NCBI GenBank assembly: GCA_964510065.1
Contig: CAZEAC010000003.1
Location: 1-64,000 of the forward strand
From: CAZEAC01 sp964510065
GTDB taxonomy: Bacteria; Bdellovibrionota_C; UBA2361; CAIXSY01
Direction: 5' to 3'
DNA: 64,000 nt
Positions 42,824-51,807 of the stretch are shown here, in pieces. A program made the translations under genes and the position numbers. The notes beneath the pieces are model-generated. The model did not search any database. It was not told where the DNA came from and saw only the letters and a list, made by a program, of their open reading frames with translations. Position 1 is the first letter of the stretch. Each line of letters begins with the position of its first letter.

Positions 42824-44797
42824 ATGAAAACACAGTCTATAAGCGCGCTCAGTAGAATCTTCGCTAGCATAGCGGGAGTATGTGTCATCGCCGTCACTAC
42901 AATTGCTCAGCCTCTGTCAAACTTGGCTTCGGACGCAGCCAAGAAGGTCTATGTAGAGCCTGGCAAGTATGATGATTTCTATGCCTTTGTATCTGGCGGG
43001 TTTAGTGGCCAGGTATCAGCGTATGGAATACCTTCCGGTCGCCTTCTCAAGGTCATTCCAGTATTTTCGGTCAATCCGGAAAGTGGATACGGATTCGCGG
43101 AAGAATCCAAGGCAATGCTAGAGACATCCCATGGATTCGTGCCATGGGACGACTCGCATCATCCGTGGCTATCTCAATCAAATGGCGAAGATGACGGAAG
43201 ATGGTTGTTTATAAACGCCAATAACACACCGCGTATTGCTCGAATTGATCTCGCCACCTTTAGAACCGCGGAGATTATTGAGATTCCAAATTCCGGCGGT
43301 AATCATGGCTCGCCATTCGGTACCATGAATACAGAGTATTTGGTGGCATCAACGCGTTTTTCAGTTCCAATTCCGCAAAAAGATGTGCCAATTTCGGACT
43401 CCAAAGAGTTCTCTGGATCTATTAGTTTCATAAAAGTCGATAGTGCGACCGGCAAGATGAATATCGCTTTTCAGCTGATGGTCCCTGGAATCGACTACGA
43501 TCTGGCACATTGCGGAAAAGGTCCTTCTCATGGCTGGTGCTTTCTCACCAGTTACAATAGCGAGAAGGCGACCACGCTGCTCGAAGTTAATGCATCAAGA
43601 AATGATAAAGACTTCCTTGCCGCGGTAAATTGGAAGCAAGCGGAGCAGTGTATCGCACAGGGCAAGGGCAAAGATGCGCCTGTGAGCTATGTACATAATA
43701 CTTTGAACGAGTCGACCCACTCGGTAAACTCAGAGAAAGTGACTAAGGTAAGAACTCTCCCTGCTGGTGACTGTCCTGGGGTAATTTATTATATCCCCAT
43801 TGCTAAATCGCCACACGGCTCGGACGTTGACCCTACAGGGGAGTACATAGTGGGAGGTGGAAAACTGGCCGCGCAGATCACCGCCTATTCATTTAGTAAG
43901 CTGAAACAGGCAATTCAAGAAAAGAAGTTCGCAGGGGATTTCGAAGGAGTGCCAGTTCTAGATTATGCATCAGTTGTAGCAGGCGAAGTAAAGAAACCCT
44001 GCCTCGGACCTTTGCATACTGAGTTCGATGGCAATGGTTATGCCTACACTTCGTGCTTTGTAAGCTCGGAAGTGGTGAAATGGAAATTGGGAACATGGGA
44101 AGTCGCCGACCGGATGCAAACATTTTACTCATTGGGACATTTGATGATTCCGGGCGGAAATACGATGAAGCCTTGGGGAAAGTATGTCTTTGCAATGAAT
44201 AAGATTACCAAAGATCGCTATCTGCCCACCGGGCCCGAACTAAATCAGGCCGCCCAGCTGCTTGATATTAGCGGAGACAAGATGAAGATGCTTCTTGATT
44301 TTCCTACGGTTGGCGAGCCACACTATGCCCAGGGAATAGCGGCGGAGCTAGTTTCCAAGCGGGCGAAAAAAATCTACCCGCTTGAAGAGAATAAACATAA
44401 ATATGCTTGCTTGACCGAAGAAAACGCTAAGGTAACACGCGAGGGGAAGACAGTGCATGTCACGATGGCGAGTATTCGTTCACACTTTAGCCCTGATAAT
44501 ATCGAGGGCATACAGGTGGGCGATACCGTGTACTTCCATGTCACCAATTTGGAGCAAGATTGGGACATTCCGCATGGCTTCACGGTTCTTGGCGGCAATA
44601 ACGCCGAGCTATTGATTATGCCGGGAGAAACTCAAACCTATAAATGGATGCCTACGGAAGCAGGTATTTATCCATTCTACTGCACTGATTTTTGTTCGGC
44701 GCTGCACCAGGAGATGCAAGGATATATCCGCGTATCAGCTCCAGGGTCAAAGGTTGCCCTTAAATGGGGTACCAACAAGGATCTAAGTAAGCAGTAG
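42824..44797 (+). CDS. nosZ: nitrous-oxide reductase, clade II (Sec-type)
   Basis: This 657-residue periplasmic copper enzyme reduces N2O to N2. The N-terminal propeller carries the CuZ-type motif DDSHHP (H112, H113) without a third histidine, as in clade II enzymes. The C-terminal cupredoxin carries the CuA site CTDFCSALHQEM (C620, C624, H628, M631). The signal peptide (about 1-29) has no twin arginine, so export is by Sec, another clade II trait. It is the first gene of the nos operon, transcribed away from the cytochrome c gene. Confidence 0.97.
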   Translation: MKTQSISALSRIFASIAGVCVIAVTTIAQPLSNLASDAAKKVYVEPGKYDDFYAFVSGGFSGQVSAYGIPSGRLLKVIPVFSVNPESGYGFAEESKAMLETSHGFVPWDDSHHPWLSQSNGEDDGRWLFINANNTPRIARIDLATFRTAEIIEIPNSGGNHGSPFGTMNTEYLVASTRFSVPIPQKDVPISDSKEFSGSISFIKVDSATGKMNIAFQLMVPGIDYDLAHCGKGPSHGWCFLTSYNSEKATTLLEVNASRNDKDFLAAVNWKQAEQCIAQGKGKDAPVSYVHNTLNESTHSVNSEKVTKVRTLPAGDCPGVIYYIPIAKSPHGSDVDPTGEYIVGGGKLAAQITAYSFSKLKQAIQEKKFAGDFEGVPVLDYASVVAGEVKKPCLGPLHTEFDGNGYAYTSCFVSSEVVKWKLGTWEVADRMQTFYSLGHLMIPGGNTMKPWGKYVFAMNKITKDRYLPTGPELNQAAQLLDISGDKMKMLLDFPTVGEPHYAQGIAAELVSKRAKKIYPLEENKHKYACLTEENAKVTREGKTVHVTMASIRSHFSPDNIEGIQVGDTVYFHVTNLEQDWDIPHGFTVLGGNNAELLIMPGETQTYKWMPTEAGIYPFYCTDFCSALHQEMQGYIRVSAPGSKVALKWGTNKDLSKQ

Positions 44798-44824
44798 TCC
44801 ATGCGTATGTGCTAGGGGTAGAAG

Positions 44825-45385
44825 ATGTCAGCTCTCGCAAGAGTCGTTTTAGTAATCGCCTCGCTGTTACTTTTAGTGCCATTTTTTTACCCGCTTTGGC
44901 AGATTGGTTTAACAGCCCCTCAGTATCCTGAGGGGCTGTCGCTGCAGATTTGGATCAATAAGATTACGGGAGATGTTCGCAATATCAACGTACTCAATCA
45001 CTACATAGGGATGGCCAAAGTCGAGCCTGAGAAGATACCCGAACTGCGATGGTTCCCCTATGTATTTTCAGCGTTTGCTGGATTTGGAATCCTCGCAGCA
45101 ATACTCAATCGAATATTGATGATTCGACTCTGGGCACTGGGGTTACTGACTTTTGCTGTTGTGAGTCTTTATGATTTCTACTCTTGGGAGTATCGTTTTG
45201 GAAACGAACTCTCGGATGATGCTCCAATGAAGCTAGAAGAGAGCTACCAGCCACCGCTTATTGGGACGAAGCTGATATTGAACATAACTGCGAAGTCATA
45301 TCCCGAAAAGGGCGGATACGGATTTTCACTTGCCACGCTCACAGCTTTGGGGTTACTGCTTGGCTCTTTCAAGAAGAAAAAATAA
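44825..45385 (+). CDS. NosB-like membrane protein
   Basis: This 186-residue protein has about four hydrophobic helices and a periplasmic loop with LQIWINKITGDVRNINVLNH then YIGM. A membrane protein of this kind, called NosB in clade II clusters such as that of Wolinella, lies directly downstream of nosZ. Its role in N2O reduction is not settled. The gene begins 27 bases after nosZ and overlaps the upstream frame of nosL. Identification relies on position and the conserved loop. Confidence 0.65.
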   Translation: MSALARVVLVIASLLLLVPFFYPLWQIGLTAPQYPEGLSLQIWINKITGDVRNINVLNHYIGMAKVEPEKIPELRWFPYVFSAFAGFGILAAILNRILMIRLWALGLLTFAVVSLYDFYSWEYRFGNELSDDAPMKLEESYQPPLIGTKLILNITAKSYPEKGGYGFSLATLTALGLLLGSFKKKK

Positions 45386-45386
45386 T

Positions 45387-45821
45387 TTGCGACAGGCGAT
45401 TCCTCTCGCGTTGTTGGCATGGAGCTTGCTCGCCTGCGATTCGCGGCCTCACGCTGAGGCAATTCAGCTCGGCAAAGACCAGTGTAGTCAATGTAGAATG
45501 ACAATTGTTGACCTACGGCATGGCGGTGAGATCGTTACGTCTAAGGGCAAGGTCTTTATGTTCGACTCGCTCGAATGTTTACTCGGATTTTATCGGCAGA
45601 CGAAGAGTCAAGAAGCGAAGCTGTATGTGTTGGATTTTGAAAGGCCCGGCGAGCTCATTGCTGCGGAAAATGCCTCATTTGTGAGAACCAACTCGCGAAA
45701 CGGTCCGATGGGTTCAACGCTCATTGCGCTTTCAAGTAGTGGCGCAGCTCAACGCATGACTTCCGAGGGCGGCGGCCAAGTCTTATCCTGGCAAGAGTTG
45801 CTCCAGAAAGGTTCTGAATGA
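45387..45821 (+). CDS. nosL: copper-delivery lipoprotein NosL
   Basis: This 144-residue protein has a lipoprotein signal (LLAWSLLACDS) and the NosL copper motif DQCSQCRMTIVD, followed by GKVFMFDSLECLLGF. NosL binds Cu(I) and delivers it to apo-NosZ. I chose the TTG at 45387, which directly follows the stop of the preceding gene and gives a proper signal peptide. Its TGA overlaps the nosD ATG. Confidence 0.9.
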   Translation: MRQAIPLALLAWSLLACDSRPHAEAIQLGKDQCSQCRMTIVDLRHGGEIVTSKGKVFMFDSLECLLGFYRQTKSQEAKLYVLDFERPGELIAAENASFVRTNSRNGPMGSTLIALSSSGAAQRMTSEGGGQVLSWQELLQKGSE

Positions 45822-47044
45822 GTAGTATGCTTGCGGCAATCTTAGGCCTAATGGCGGCGGCTACGCCTTTAACAGTCTGTTCGTCCGGATGTGACTATAC
45901 GCTACCACAAAAAGCCGTTGAAGCGGCTCAGCCGGGAACCATTGTGATCATCAAGTCCGGCAAATATAAGAGCGATGTGCCTCTAAGCATCACTAAGTCG
46001 ATATCTCTTCTCGGAGAAGACTGGCCGGTAATTGAAGGCAATGGCAGAAGCGATGTAGTTCAAGTTCTCGCGGCAAATGTTCGAATTGACGGATTAGAGA
46101 TTGGAGATTCCGGGAGCAGCTTCTTGCACGAGCTCGCCGCGATTAGGGTTGAAGGTGTTACTGGTTGCGAAATTACAAATAATCGTTTGCGTCACAACGC
46201 CTATGGAATATACCTCGCGAACTCCGAAAAGTGCCGTGTATCAAGAAACGAATTGGAAGGGAGCTACGCTTCGGAAGCTGAAGCGGGCAACGGAATTCAT
46301 AGCTGGCAGGGGAAGTCTCATACGATCGAAGATAATGTGATTCGAGCCCATCGAGATGGTATCTATCTTGAATTTACAAATGAGAGCGAGATAAAAGGTA
46401 ACCTTGTACAGGGCAATCTTCGCTATGGCCTGCACTTCATGAGCTCTCATCGTAATCAATATCGAGAAAATCGCTTCTCGGAAAATGGAGCAGGGGTAGC
46501 GGTAATGTACTCGCGTAATGTGGATATGGTTCACAACGTTTTCGCGGATAACCGCGGAGCCGCTGCGTACGGTCTGCTTCTTAAGGATATTTCACTCGGA
46601 ACGATTCGCGATAATCTCTTTGACGATAATACCTACGGCATTTATATGGAGGGCACAAACCGCGCTACTTTCGAAAGGAATAATTTCACTCACAACGGCG
46701 TAGCGCTGCGCATTCTTGGAGATTGTGATGACAATACTTTTCGATACAATAACTTTTCAGCGAATACCTTTGCTGTCACTACGAACTCGAGCAGAAACCC
46801 CAATCGCTTTGAGGAGAACTATTGGAGTCAGTATGACGGTTATGATCTTGAAGGCGACGGAATCGGAGATGTTCCCTTTCGACCTGTTAGCCTTTCGTCG
46901 GTGATTGTGGAGCGCTATGATTCAACTTATGTGCTTATTAAAAGCCCACTGTTCCTGATTCTCGATCAAATTGAGCAGGTATTTCCCATGCTGATACCGG
47001 AGAGTCTTGTAGATACAAAGCCTCGGATGAGTCAGTTTAAGTAG
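45818..47044 (+). CDS. nosD: periplasmic copper-site assembly protein NosD
   Basis: This 408-residue protein forms a parallel beta-helix of about ten repeats (motifs like NRLRHNAYGIYL, NLVQGNLRYGLHF, NLFDDNTYGIYM). It has a signal peptide (about 1-20). NosD works with NosF and NosY to build the CuZ site in NosZ. The ATG overlaps the nosL stop by four bases. Confidence 0.93.
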   Translation: MSSMLAAILGLMAAATPLTVCSSGCDYTLPQKAVEAAQPGTIVIIKSGKYKSDVPLSITKSISLLGEDWPVIEGNGRSDVVQVLAANVRIDGLEIGDSGSSFLHELAAIRVEGVTGCEITNNRLRHNAYGIYLANSEKCRVSRNELEGSYASEAEAGNGIHSWQGKSHTIEDNVIRAHRDGIYLEFTNESEIKGNLVQGNLRYGLHFMSSHRNQYRENRFSENGAGVAVMYSRNVDMVHNVFADNRGAAAYGLLLKDISLGTIRDNLFDDNTYGIYMEGTNRATFERNNFTHNGVALRILGDCDDNTFRYNNFSANTFAVTTNSSRNPNRFEENYWSQYDGYDLEGDGIGDVPFRPVSLSSVIVERYDSTYVLIKSPLFLILDQIEQVFPMLIPESLVDTKPRMSQFK

Positions 47045-47050
47045 CAAGGA

Positions 47051-47770
47051 ATGATTCATATTAGCGAGTTAAGCAAGAGTTTTGGAGATCTGCGAGTGCT
47101 GGATGCTCTTAGCTGTGAGATTAGCTCCGGGCGTATCACTGGCCTTGCTGGGCCAAATGCGTGTGGCAAGACTACACTTATCAAATCTATTTTGGGGCTG
47201 GTTGTCCCTGACAGTGGAACGATAACGGTGGAGGGCATTCCGCTTGACTCAGTAAGCTATCGAAGTTGCCTCGGGTACATGCCACAGCTGGCAGAGTTTC
47301 CTCGCAACTTGAAGCCATCGGAGCTTTTTAAGCTGTTATCTGCGTTGCGTCGGAAGCCTCCCGCGCGGCTAAATGAACTGGTGGCGCGCTTTGCACTGGA
47401 GCCATTTTTCGATAAGCCGTTTGCTAAGTTGTCGGTCGGAACGAGGCAAAAGTTCTCGGCGGTGGCGGCCTTCAGCTTTGAACCTCGAGTGCTAATTTTA
47501 GACGAGCCAACCGCAGGATTCGATCCGATAGCGTGCGTAACTTTCAAAAAACTATTACGTGAAGCCGTCGCTAGCGGGGTCACGGCTCTCATTGTGTCTC
47601 ATGTCATGACAGAACTCGAACAACTCGTGGACGACCTTATATTTCTCCTCGGCGGAAAGGTCTTGTTCTCTGGACCTACCGCAACACTGAGCGAGACCAC
47701 TTCAACGAGGAGTCTCGAAGACGGCATTATTAGATTGTTGAACTCCAAAAATTCGAGGCCTCTGGAATAG
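47051..47770 (+). CDS. nosF: ABC transporter ATPase NosF
   Basis: This 239-residue nucleotide-binding subunit has Walker A GPNACGKTTLIK, a signature region LSVGTRQK (departing from LSGGQ), Walker B VLILDEPTAGFDP and the switch histidine in VSHVM. It is thought to power maturation of NosZ with NosY and NosD. It starts six bases after nosD. Confidence 0.93.
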   Translation: MIHISELSKSFGDLRVLDALSCEISSGRITGLAGPNACGKTTLIKSILGLVVPDSGTITVEGIPLDSVSYRSCLGYMPQLAEFPRNLKPSELFKLLSALRRKPPARLNELVARFALEPFFDKPFAKLSVGTRQKFSAVAAFSFEPRVLILDEPTAGFDPIACVTFKKLLREAVASGVTALIVSHVMTELEQLVDDLIFLLGGKVLFSGPTATLSETTSTRSLEDGIIRLLNSKNSRPLE

Positions 47771-47772
47771 CC

Positions 47773-48558
47773 GTGGCGATGAAAACAGTTTCAGCAGTGT
47801 TCTGGTCCGAGTTATGTAATGTTTTGCGGAGCAAGTGGATTTATGTGTACACCATGTTCCTTGCCCTATTTGTTGCTGGATTCTGCTATCTGATTGATGA
47901 CGCGCGCAAGTCCGAGCTGGGCCTAGTTAACTTGCTGATACCGCTCACGCCTCTTGTGAGTATTCTCTTTACCACTACCTATTGGTATACCTCCGAGCGC
48001 TTTACCGAGCTCTTACTGGCGCAGCCAATTTCGCGAGCGTGCCTCTTTTGGTCAAGAATCGCCGCGCTTATCGGCGCACTTACGACAAGCCTCTTTATCG
48101 GAATGGTTATAGCCGCGTGGTGTTTTGGGAGTCGAGATAGCGGGCTTGCGGTGCTGTTTATCTCAACGCTAGTGGTGCAGGCGATTTTCTGCTTATTCGG
48201 GGCTTTGATTGCTACCGCGATAACTGATCGCATGTGGGGGATCGGGTTGGGGTTCGCTGTCTGGTTCTACTTCGTGGCCTTGCATGATGCGCTGACGCTG
48301 CTTGTCCTTTATTGGTTTAGAGATTATTCGCTGCAGCTTGTAAGCTCGGTGCTATGCGCATTGAATCCTATTGGACTTCTTCGCGTATTATTGCTTATGC
48401 ATTTTGACGCGCCATTATTGCTAGGACATTCCGGCGCGATAATTCGCCGTGCCATGGAGTCCGGCATGGGATACTGGTGGGGCGCCGCTATCCTGTTGCT
48501 TTGGATAGCGCTCCCCGCCGTTGTGAGCTATCGAATCTTCCGCAAAAGGGATTTTTAG
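47773..48558 (+). CDS. nosY: ABC transporter permease NosY
   Basis: This 261-residue protein has six membrane helices in the ABC-2 pattern and is the membrane partner of NosF. The GTG start is two bases after nosF; an ATG two codons later is equally possible. It ends the plus-strand nos operon. Confidence 0.88.
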   Translation: MAMKTVSAVFWSELCNVLRSKWIYVYTMFLALFVAGFCYLIDDARKSELGLVNLLIPLTPLVSILFTTTYWYTSERFTELLLAQPISRACLFWSRIAALIGALTTSLFIGMVIAAWCFGSRDSGLAVLFISTLVVQAIFCLFGALIATAITDRMWGIGLGFAVWFYFVALHDALTLLVLYWFRDYSLQLVSSVLCALNPIGLLRVLLLMHFDAPLLLGHSGAIIRRAMESGMGYWWGAAILLLWIALPAVVSYRIFRKRDF

Positions 48559-48638
48559 TACGCAGCTACTTCTTCGCCTATGCGTGAAGTACAGTCATTC
48601 ATATGGAGATGACACTCGATCAGCTATGCCGTCGTTTC

Positions 48639-49145
48639 CTACTTCGCGGGTGGTAGTAGTACCGAGTCAATAACGTGCACAATTCCATTGGCCGCGGGAA
48701 CGGAAGCTAGAACGGTCGCCCCGTTAATGGTTGTCTTGCCATTTTTGACTGCGATTGTAGCGTGGTCACCATTTGCCTGCCCAAGGTCGCGGCCATCTGT
48801 AAGCATATTGGGCTTAAGCACACCGACAAAAACATGGTACTCAAGGATATTCTGTAGCTTTTCTTTATTTTCAGCCTTTAAAAGATCTTCCACGGTACCC
48901 GCTGGAAGTTTTGCAAAGGCTTGATTTGTAGGAGCGAAGACAGTGAATGGCCCAGGATTTGAGAGTACGTCGACGAGCTCGGCTGCCTTAACTGCGGTGA
49001 CAAGAGTAGAGTGGTCTTTAGAGTCGACCGCTACCTGCACTACGTTCTTTTTAGCGACATCTCCCTTTATCTGGGACTGATCGGCAATTGCGATGGTTGA
49101 GGTGAGAAGCATCGTGAACCAAAGGCCGAAGATTGAGAATTTCAT
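48639..49145 (-). CDS. exported fasciclin (FAS1) domain protein
   Basis: This 168-residue protein has a signal peptide (about 1-21, ending IAIA) and one FAS1 domain: the H1 block FTVFAPTNQAFAKLP and the H2 block NGIVHVIDSVLLPP, with the YH centre (LEYHVF). Such domains mediate adhesion or protein contact in the envelope. It lies between the nos operon and the Rrf2-type gene on the minus strand, and may share the same regulator. Confidence 0.92.
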   Translation of the reverse strand: MKFSIFGLWFTMLLTSTIAIADQSQIKGDVAKKNVVQVAVDSKDHSTLVTAVKAAELVDVLSNPGPFTVFAPTNQAFAKLPAGTVEDLLKAENKEKLQNILEYHVFVGVLKPNMLTDGRDLGQANGDHATIAVKNGKTTINGATVLASVPAANGIVHVIDSVLLPPAK

Positions 49146-49156
49146 AAAATAATCTC

Positions 49157-49178
49157 GATATAAAAATACCTATATATC
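49157..49178 (-). promoter_or_regulatory. 22-base dyad upstream of the fasciclin gene
   Basis: GATATA, ten bases and TATATC form an AT-rich dyad 12-33 bases before the start at 49145. Its size and AT-rich core are in keeping with operators of Rrf2-family regulators, one of which is encoded next door, but I cannot verify the pairing. Confidence 0.35.
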
Positions 49179-49269
49179 CTTTTTTATCGAATTACTCCCA
49201 TCTGGTCAATCGACCATTATGGCTTAACCAGGGTAGATTAAAAACGAAAGGACCATTGAGCGGGCCTGA

Positions 49270-49677
49270 TCATTTGCCCGAGGGCGGGCCCAACTCAGCA
49301 ATCTTTAGCTCGCCAAGGAATTTCACAATATCATTTTTCAGGATCGACCATCCGGAGTGAAAAGCGCAGGGCGACTGCGAGTTGCAGTTGCGCTTGGAGA
49401 TTAGGCACGAAGAGACTAGAATTGGCTCATTCATTGCCATACAAATATCATAAAGCGAAGCCGACCTACCTTGTGGAGATAACTTGACGCCGCCTCCCGG
49501 CCCCTTCCTGCCTATAAGCAACCCAGCGCGTACGAGCTGCTTGATAACTTTCGCGAGATAAGGATAAGGAATGCGACTGTCCTTCGCTATCTGAGCAATG
49601 CTTACAAATTCGCTCCCCTCACATTGAAATATCTGGATGAGGGCGCGAATTGCATACTTTGAAGTCGCCGCAATCAT
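49270..49677 (-). CDS. Rrf2-family (NsrR/IscR-like) Fe-S transcription regulator
   Basis: This 135-residue protein has the Rrf2 winged helix (SKYAIRALIQIFQ, IPYPYLAKVIKQLVRAGLL, RKGPGGGVKL) and three cysteines, C91, C98 and C104, in the cluster-binding loop, followed by AFHSGW. NsrR senses NO through such a cluster. Its location beside a nos operon makes regulation of denitrification likely (inference). Confidence 0.88.
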   Translation of the reverse strand: MIAATSKYAIRALIQIFQCEGSEFVSIAQIAKDSRIPYPYLAKVIKQLVRAGLLIGRKGPGGGVKLSPQGRSASLYDICMAMNEPILVSSCLISKRNCNSQSPCAFHSGWSILKNDIVKFLGELKIAELGPPSGK

Positions 49678-49732
49678 CCTGCGATTTTAATCAATGTCGC
49701 GTTCTTTTTAAAGCGATTCGACTTACCGTATT

Positions 49733-49835
49733 CGGCGACCTCTGTGCTCTCTGTGGTTTACATGCATTGAGAACCACCGAGAGCACAGAGGTCACCGAGA
49801 CGGGGAAAAAGCTACCCACACTTAATGAGTAGTTA
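49733..49835. repeat. CACAGAG-type palindrome with extended tail
   Basis: Arms of 22 bases at 49737-49758 and 49772-49793 pair with one mismatch (core GCTCTCTGTGGTT), and pairing continues outward for a few bases. The following tail ends TGAGTAGTTAT and matches the segment at 1-60. The rest of the gap between the Rrf2 gene and 49986 shows nothing I can support. Confidence 0.85.
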
Positions 49836-49985
49836 TAAGAAACGAAGGTAACCAGTTGAAATCTTTCGCCTCAGCGTTTTTTTGCGTTAAAATAGTTCTT
49901 ACGCTTTAACCCATTTAGCCCTTATTTGACTGTTTCTCGCATCCACTATACACTCCAACCTTCGTTTTTATTGATTGGTGTTACA

Positions 49986-50132
49986 ATGGCCTCGCCTACA
50001 AAAGAAACCTGGACAAAGCGTAATCGAAGAGATGCAACGCTTCTTAAGCGACGCCAGCGGAGAATTAGATTGAAGAGCGCAACAAGAGAAGCTCTTCAGG
50101 TAATTCACTCACTTAGAGCCGCTGGGAAGTAA
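49986..50132 (+). CDS. small basic protein, 48 aa
   Basis: This 48-residue frame from an ATG is strongly basic (KRNRRDATLLKRRQRRIRLKS), with an amphipathic end. It would suit a nucleic-acid-binding peptide. The longer frame from 49926 adds an unrelated hydrophobic leader. It lies 104 bases upstream of pyk on the same strand. I know no relative, but the codon use is normal. Confidence 0.4.
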   Translation: MASPTKETWTKRNRRDATLLKRRQRRIRLKSATREALQVIHSLRAAGK

Positions 50133-50236
50133 GTTTTTAGCTTAAATTCCGGCAATATTAAATTATGACTGCGTTAGCCTAGCCTGCCTTAATAGGGTAT
50201 AAGTGGATCTGCATCTAGTTGTTCTTGGAGTGCATA

Positions 50237-51796
50237 ATGTCTACAGATCCGGCGCTGGCTCAAACTACCGGAAAACCGCAGATTCCTTTCAGTCAATTTA
50301 GTGCGCCTATCCGAAAGCCTGAGCAGGCGCCAGTCGCACATACCCGTCTTACAAAGATTGTCTGCACCCTTGGGCCAGCTTCGTGTAGCGAGGAGGTAAT
50401 CAGGAAACTAATCCTGGCCGGTGCCAATGTCTTTAGGCTTAACTTCTCCCATGGCACTCACGAGTCACATACTCAGACCTTAAATCTCGTAAGGAAAGTT
50501 TCCAAGGAGCTTGGACGACCAGTTGGTGTGCTGCAGGACCTTTGCGGTCCGAAAGTGCGCATCAGCGAGGTGCCCGATGGCAAAATTACCCTTGCTGAAG
50601 GCGAAAGGGTCAAGCTTGTTTTTGGTGAAAAGGGCTCCCGCGAGAACGGTGAGACCGTAATAGCGACAAAAATTGTCGTGCCGCAAAATGTTTTGAAGGC
50701 TGGACATCGGGTGCTTCTGGCCGACGGAAGAATTCAGCTCTCTGTTACTGAAGTTGGAGCTGATTCAGTCAGCGCCACGGTTGAAGCCGGTGGCGAGCTA
50801 CGTACCAAAGCTGGGCTTGCTATGCCTGATTCTGAGCTCTCGCTGCCCGCAATCACCGAGAAAGATAAACTCGATCTGGAGTGGGGATTAAAACATGGCG
50901 TAAATTATGTCGCACTCTCTTTTGTGCGTAGCGGCGCCGATGTATGTGAGCTTCGAGAGCTGATGCGCGCACATGGAGAAGTGCTGCCGATCGTATCGAA
51001 GATAGAGCGTAAGTGCGCACTTGAAGTGCTCCCCGAAATACTGGATCAGTCCGACGCGGTAATGGTTGCAAGGGGTGACCTTGGAACCGAGATTCCGATT
51101 GAGGAGATCCCCGAGGCGCAGGAGCTGATTGTCGAAGCGGCATTACAGCGTGGAATTCCCTGTATTGTTGCAACTGAAATGCTTATGAGTATGGTCGCGA
51201 GCGAAATGCCGACCCGTGGTGATATTACCGATGTTTCACTTGCCGCTCGTTCTGGAACAGACGCGGTAATGCTTTCCCAAGAGACGGCCATAGGAAATCA
51301 TCCGGTGCAATCGGTGCGCACGATGGCACAGATTGTCGATCGCGGCGAAAACAAGTTCGAACACCAAAGGCACCTTGAGCGGATGACTGGAAAATCCCGC
51401 AAAAACCTCTCCGACCGTGAGGTAGTCGCGCTTTCAGCATGTAGTGCTTCGGTAAGCAGCGGAATTCACTGTATTGTAGCGTTCTCTCGAACCGGTGAGA
51501 CCGCGCGAGCGGTTGCGAAATATCGACCTCAGGTACCGGTCTTTGCAGCTTCGAATAGCGAGGAAACTCTCGCCACGCTGTCGCTTGTTCGTGGCGTTAT
51601 ACCGCTCGGTATGGAGATGGAGTCGATCAGCAATGAGCGCGATCGCGAACAAGTCTTGCAAAGCCTCGCGCGAAGTCACTTTGCGCTGAATAAAGAGGCT
51701 AACGATTTTGCGGCGATCGTAGTCTCGGCGACATTACCGCATTCGGCGAAATTTGAGATCCGAAGATTCTCACGCCAAGAGATTTGCGCGGGATAG
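50237..51796 (+). CDS. pyk: pyruvate kinase
   Basis: This 519-residue glycolytic enzyme transfers phosphate from PEP to ADP. Recognisable blocks are TKIVCTLGPASC, NVFRLNFSHGTHESH, the active-site helix VSKIERKCAL, VMVARGDLGTEIP, and TEMLMSM. The C-terminal allosteric domain keeps CIVAFSRTGETARAVAKYRP. I took the ATG at 50237 (GGAG upstream) over a TTG at 50219. It converges on glmU with 11 bases between. Confidence 0.96.
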   Translation: MSTDPALAQTTGKPQIPFSQFSAPIRKPEQAPVAHTRLTKIVCTLGPASCSEEVIRKLILAGANVFRLNFSHGTHESHTQTLNLVRKVSKELGRPVGVLQDLCGPKVRISEVPDGKITLAEGERVKLVFGEKGSRENGETVIATKIVVPQNVLKAGHRVLLADGRIQLSVTEVGADSVSATVEAGGELRTKAGLAMPDSELSLPAITEKDKLDLEWGLKHGVNYVALSFVRSGADVCELRELMRAHGEVLPIVSKIERKCALEVLPEILDQSDAVMVARGDLGTEIPIEEIPEAQELIVEAALQRGIPCIVATEMLMSMVASEMPTRGDITDVSLAARSGTDAVMLSQETAIGNHPVQSVRTMAQIVDRGENKFEHQRHLERMTGKSRKNLSDREVVALSACSASVSSGIHCIVAFSRTGETARAVAKYRPQVPVFAASNSEETLATLSLVRGVIPLGMEMESISNERDREQVLQSLARSHFALNKEANDFAAIVVSATLPHSAKFEIRRFSRQEICAG

Positions 51797-51807
51797 CGCT
51801 GTACTAT

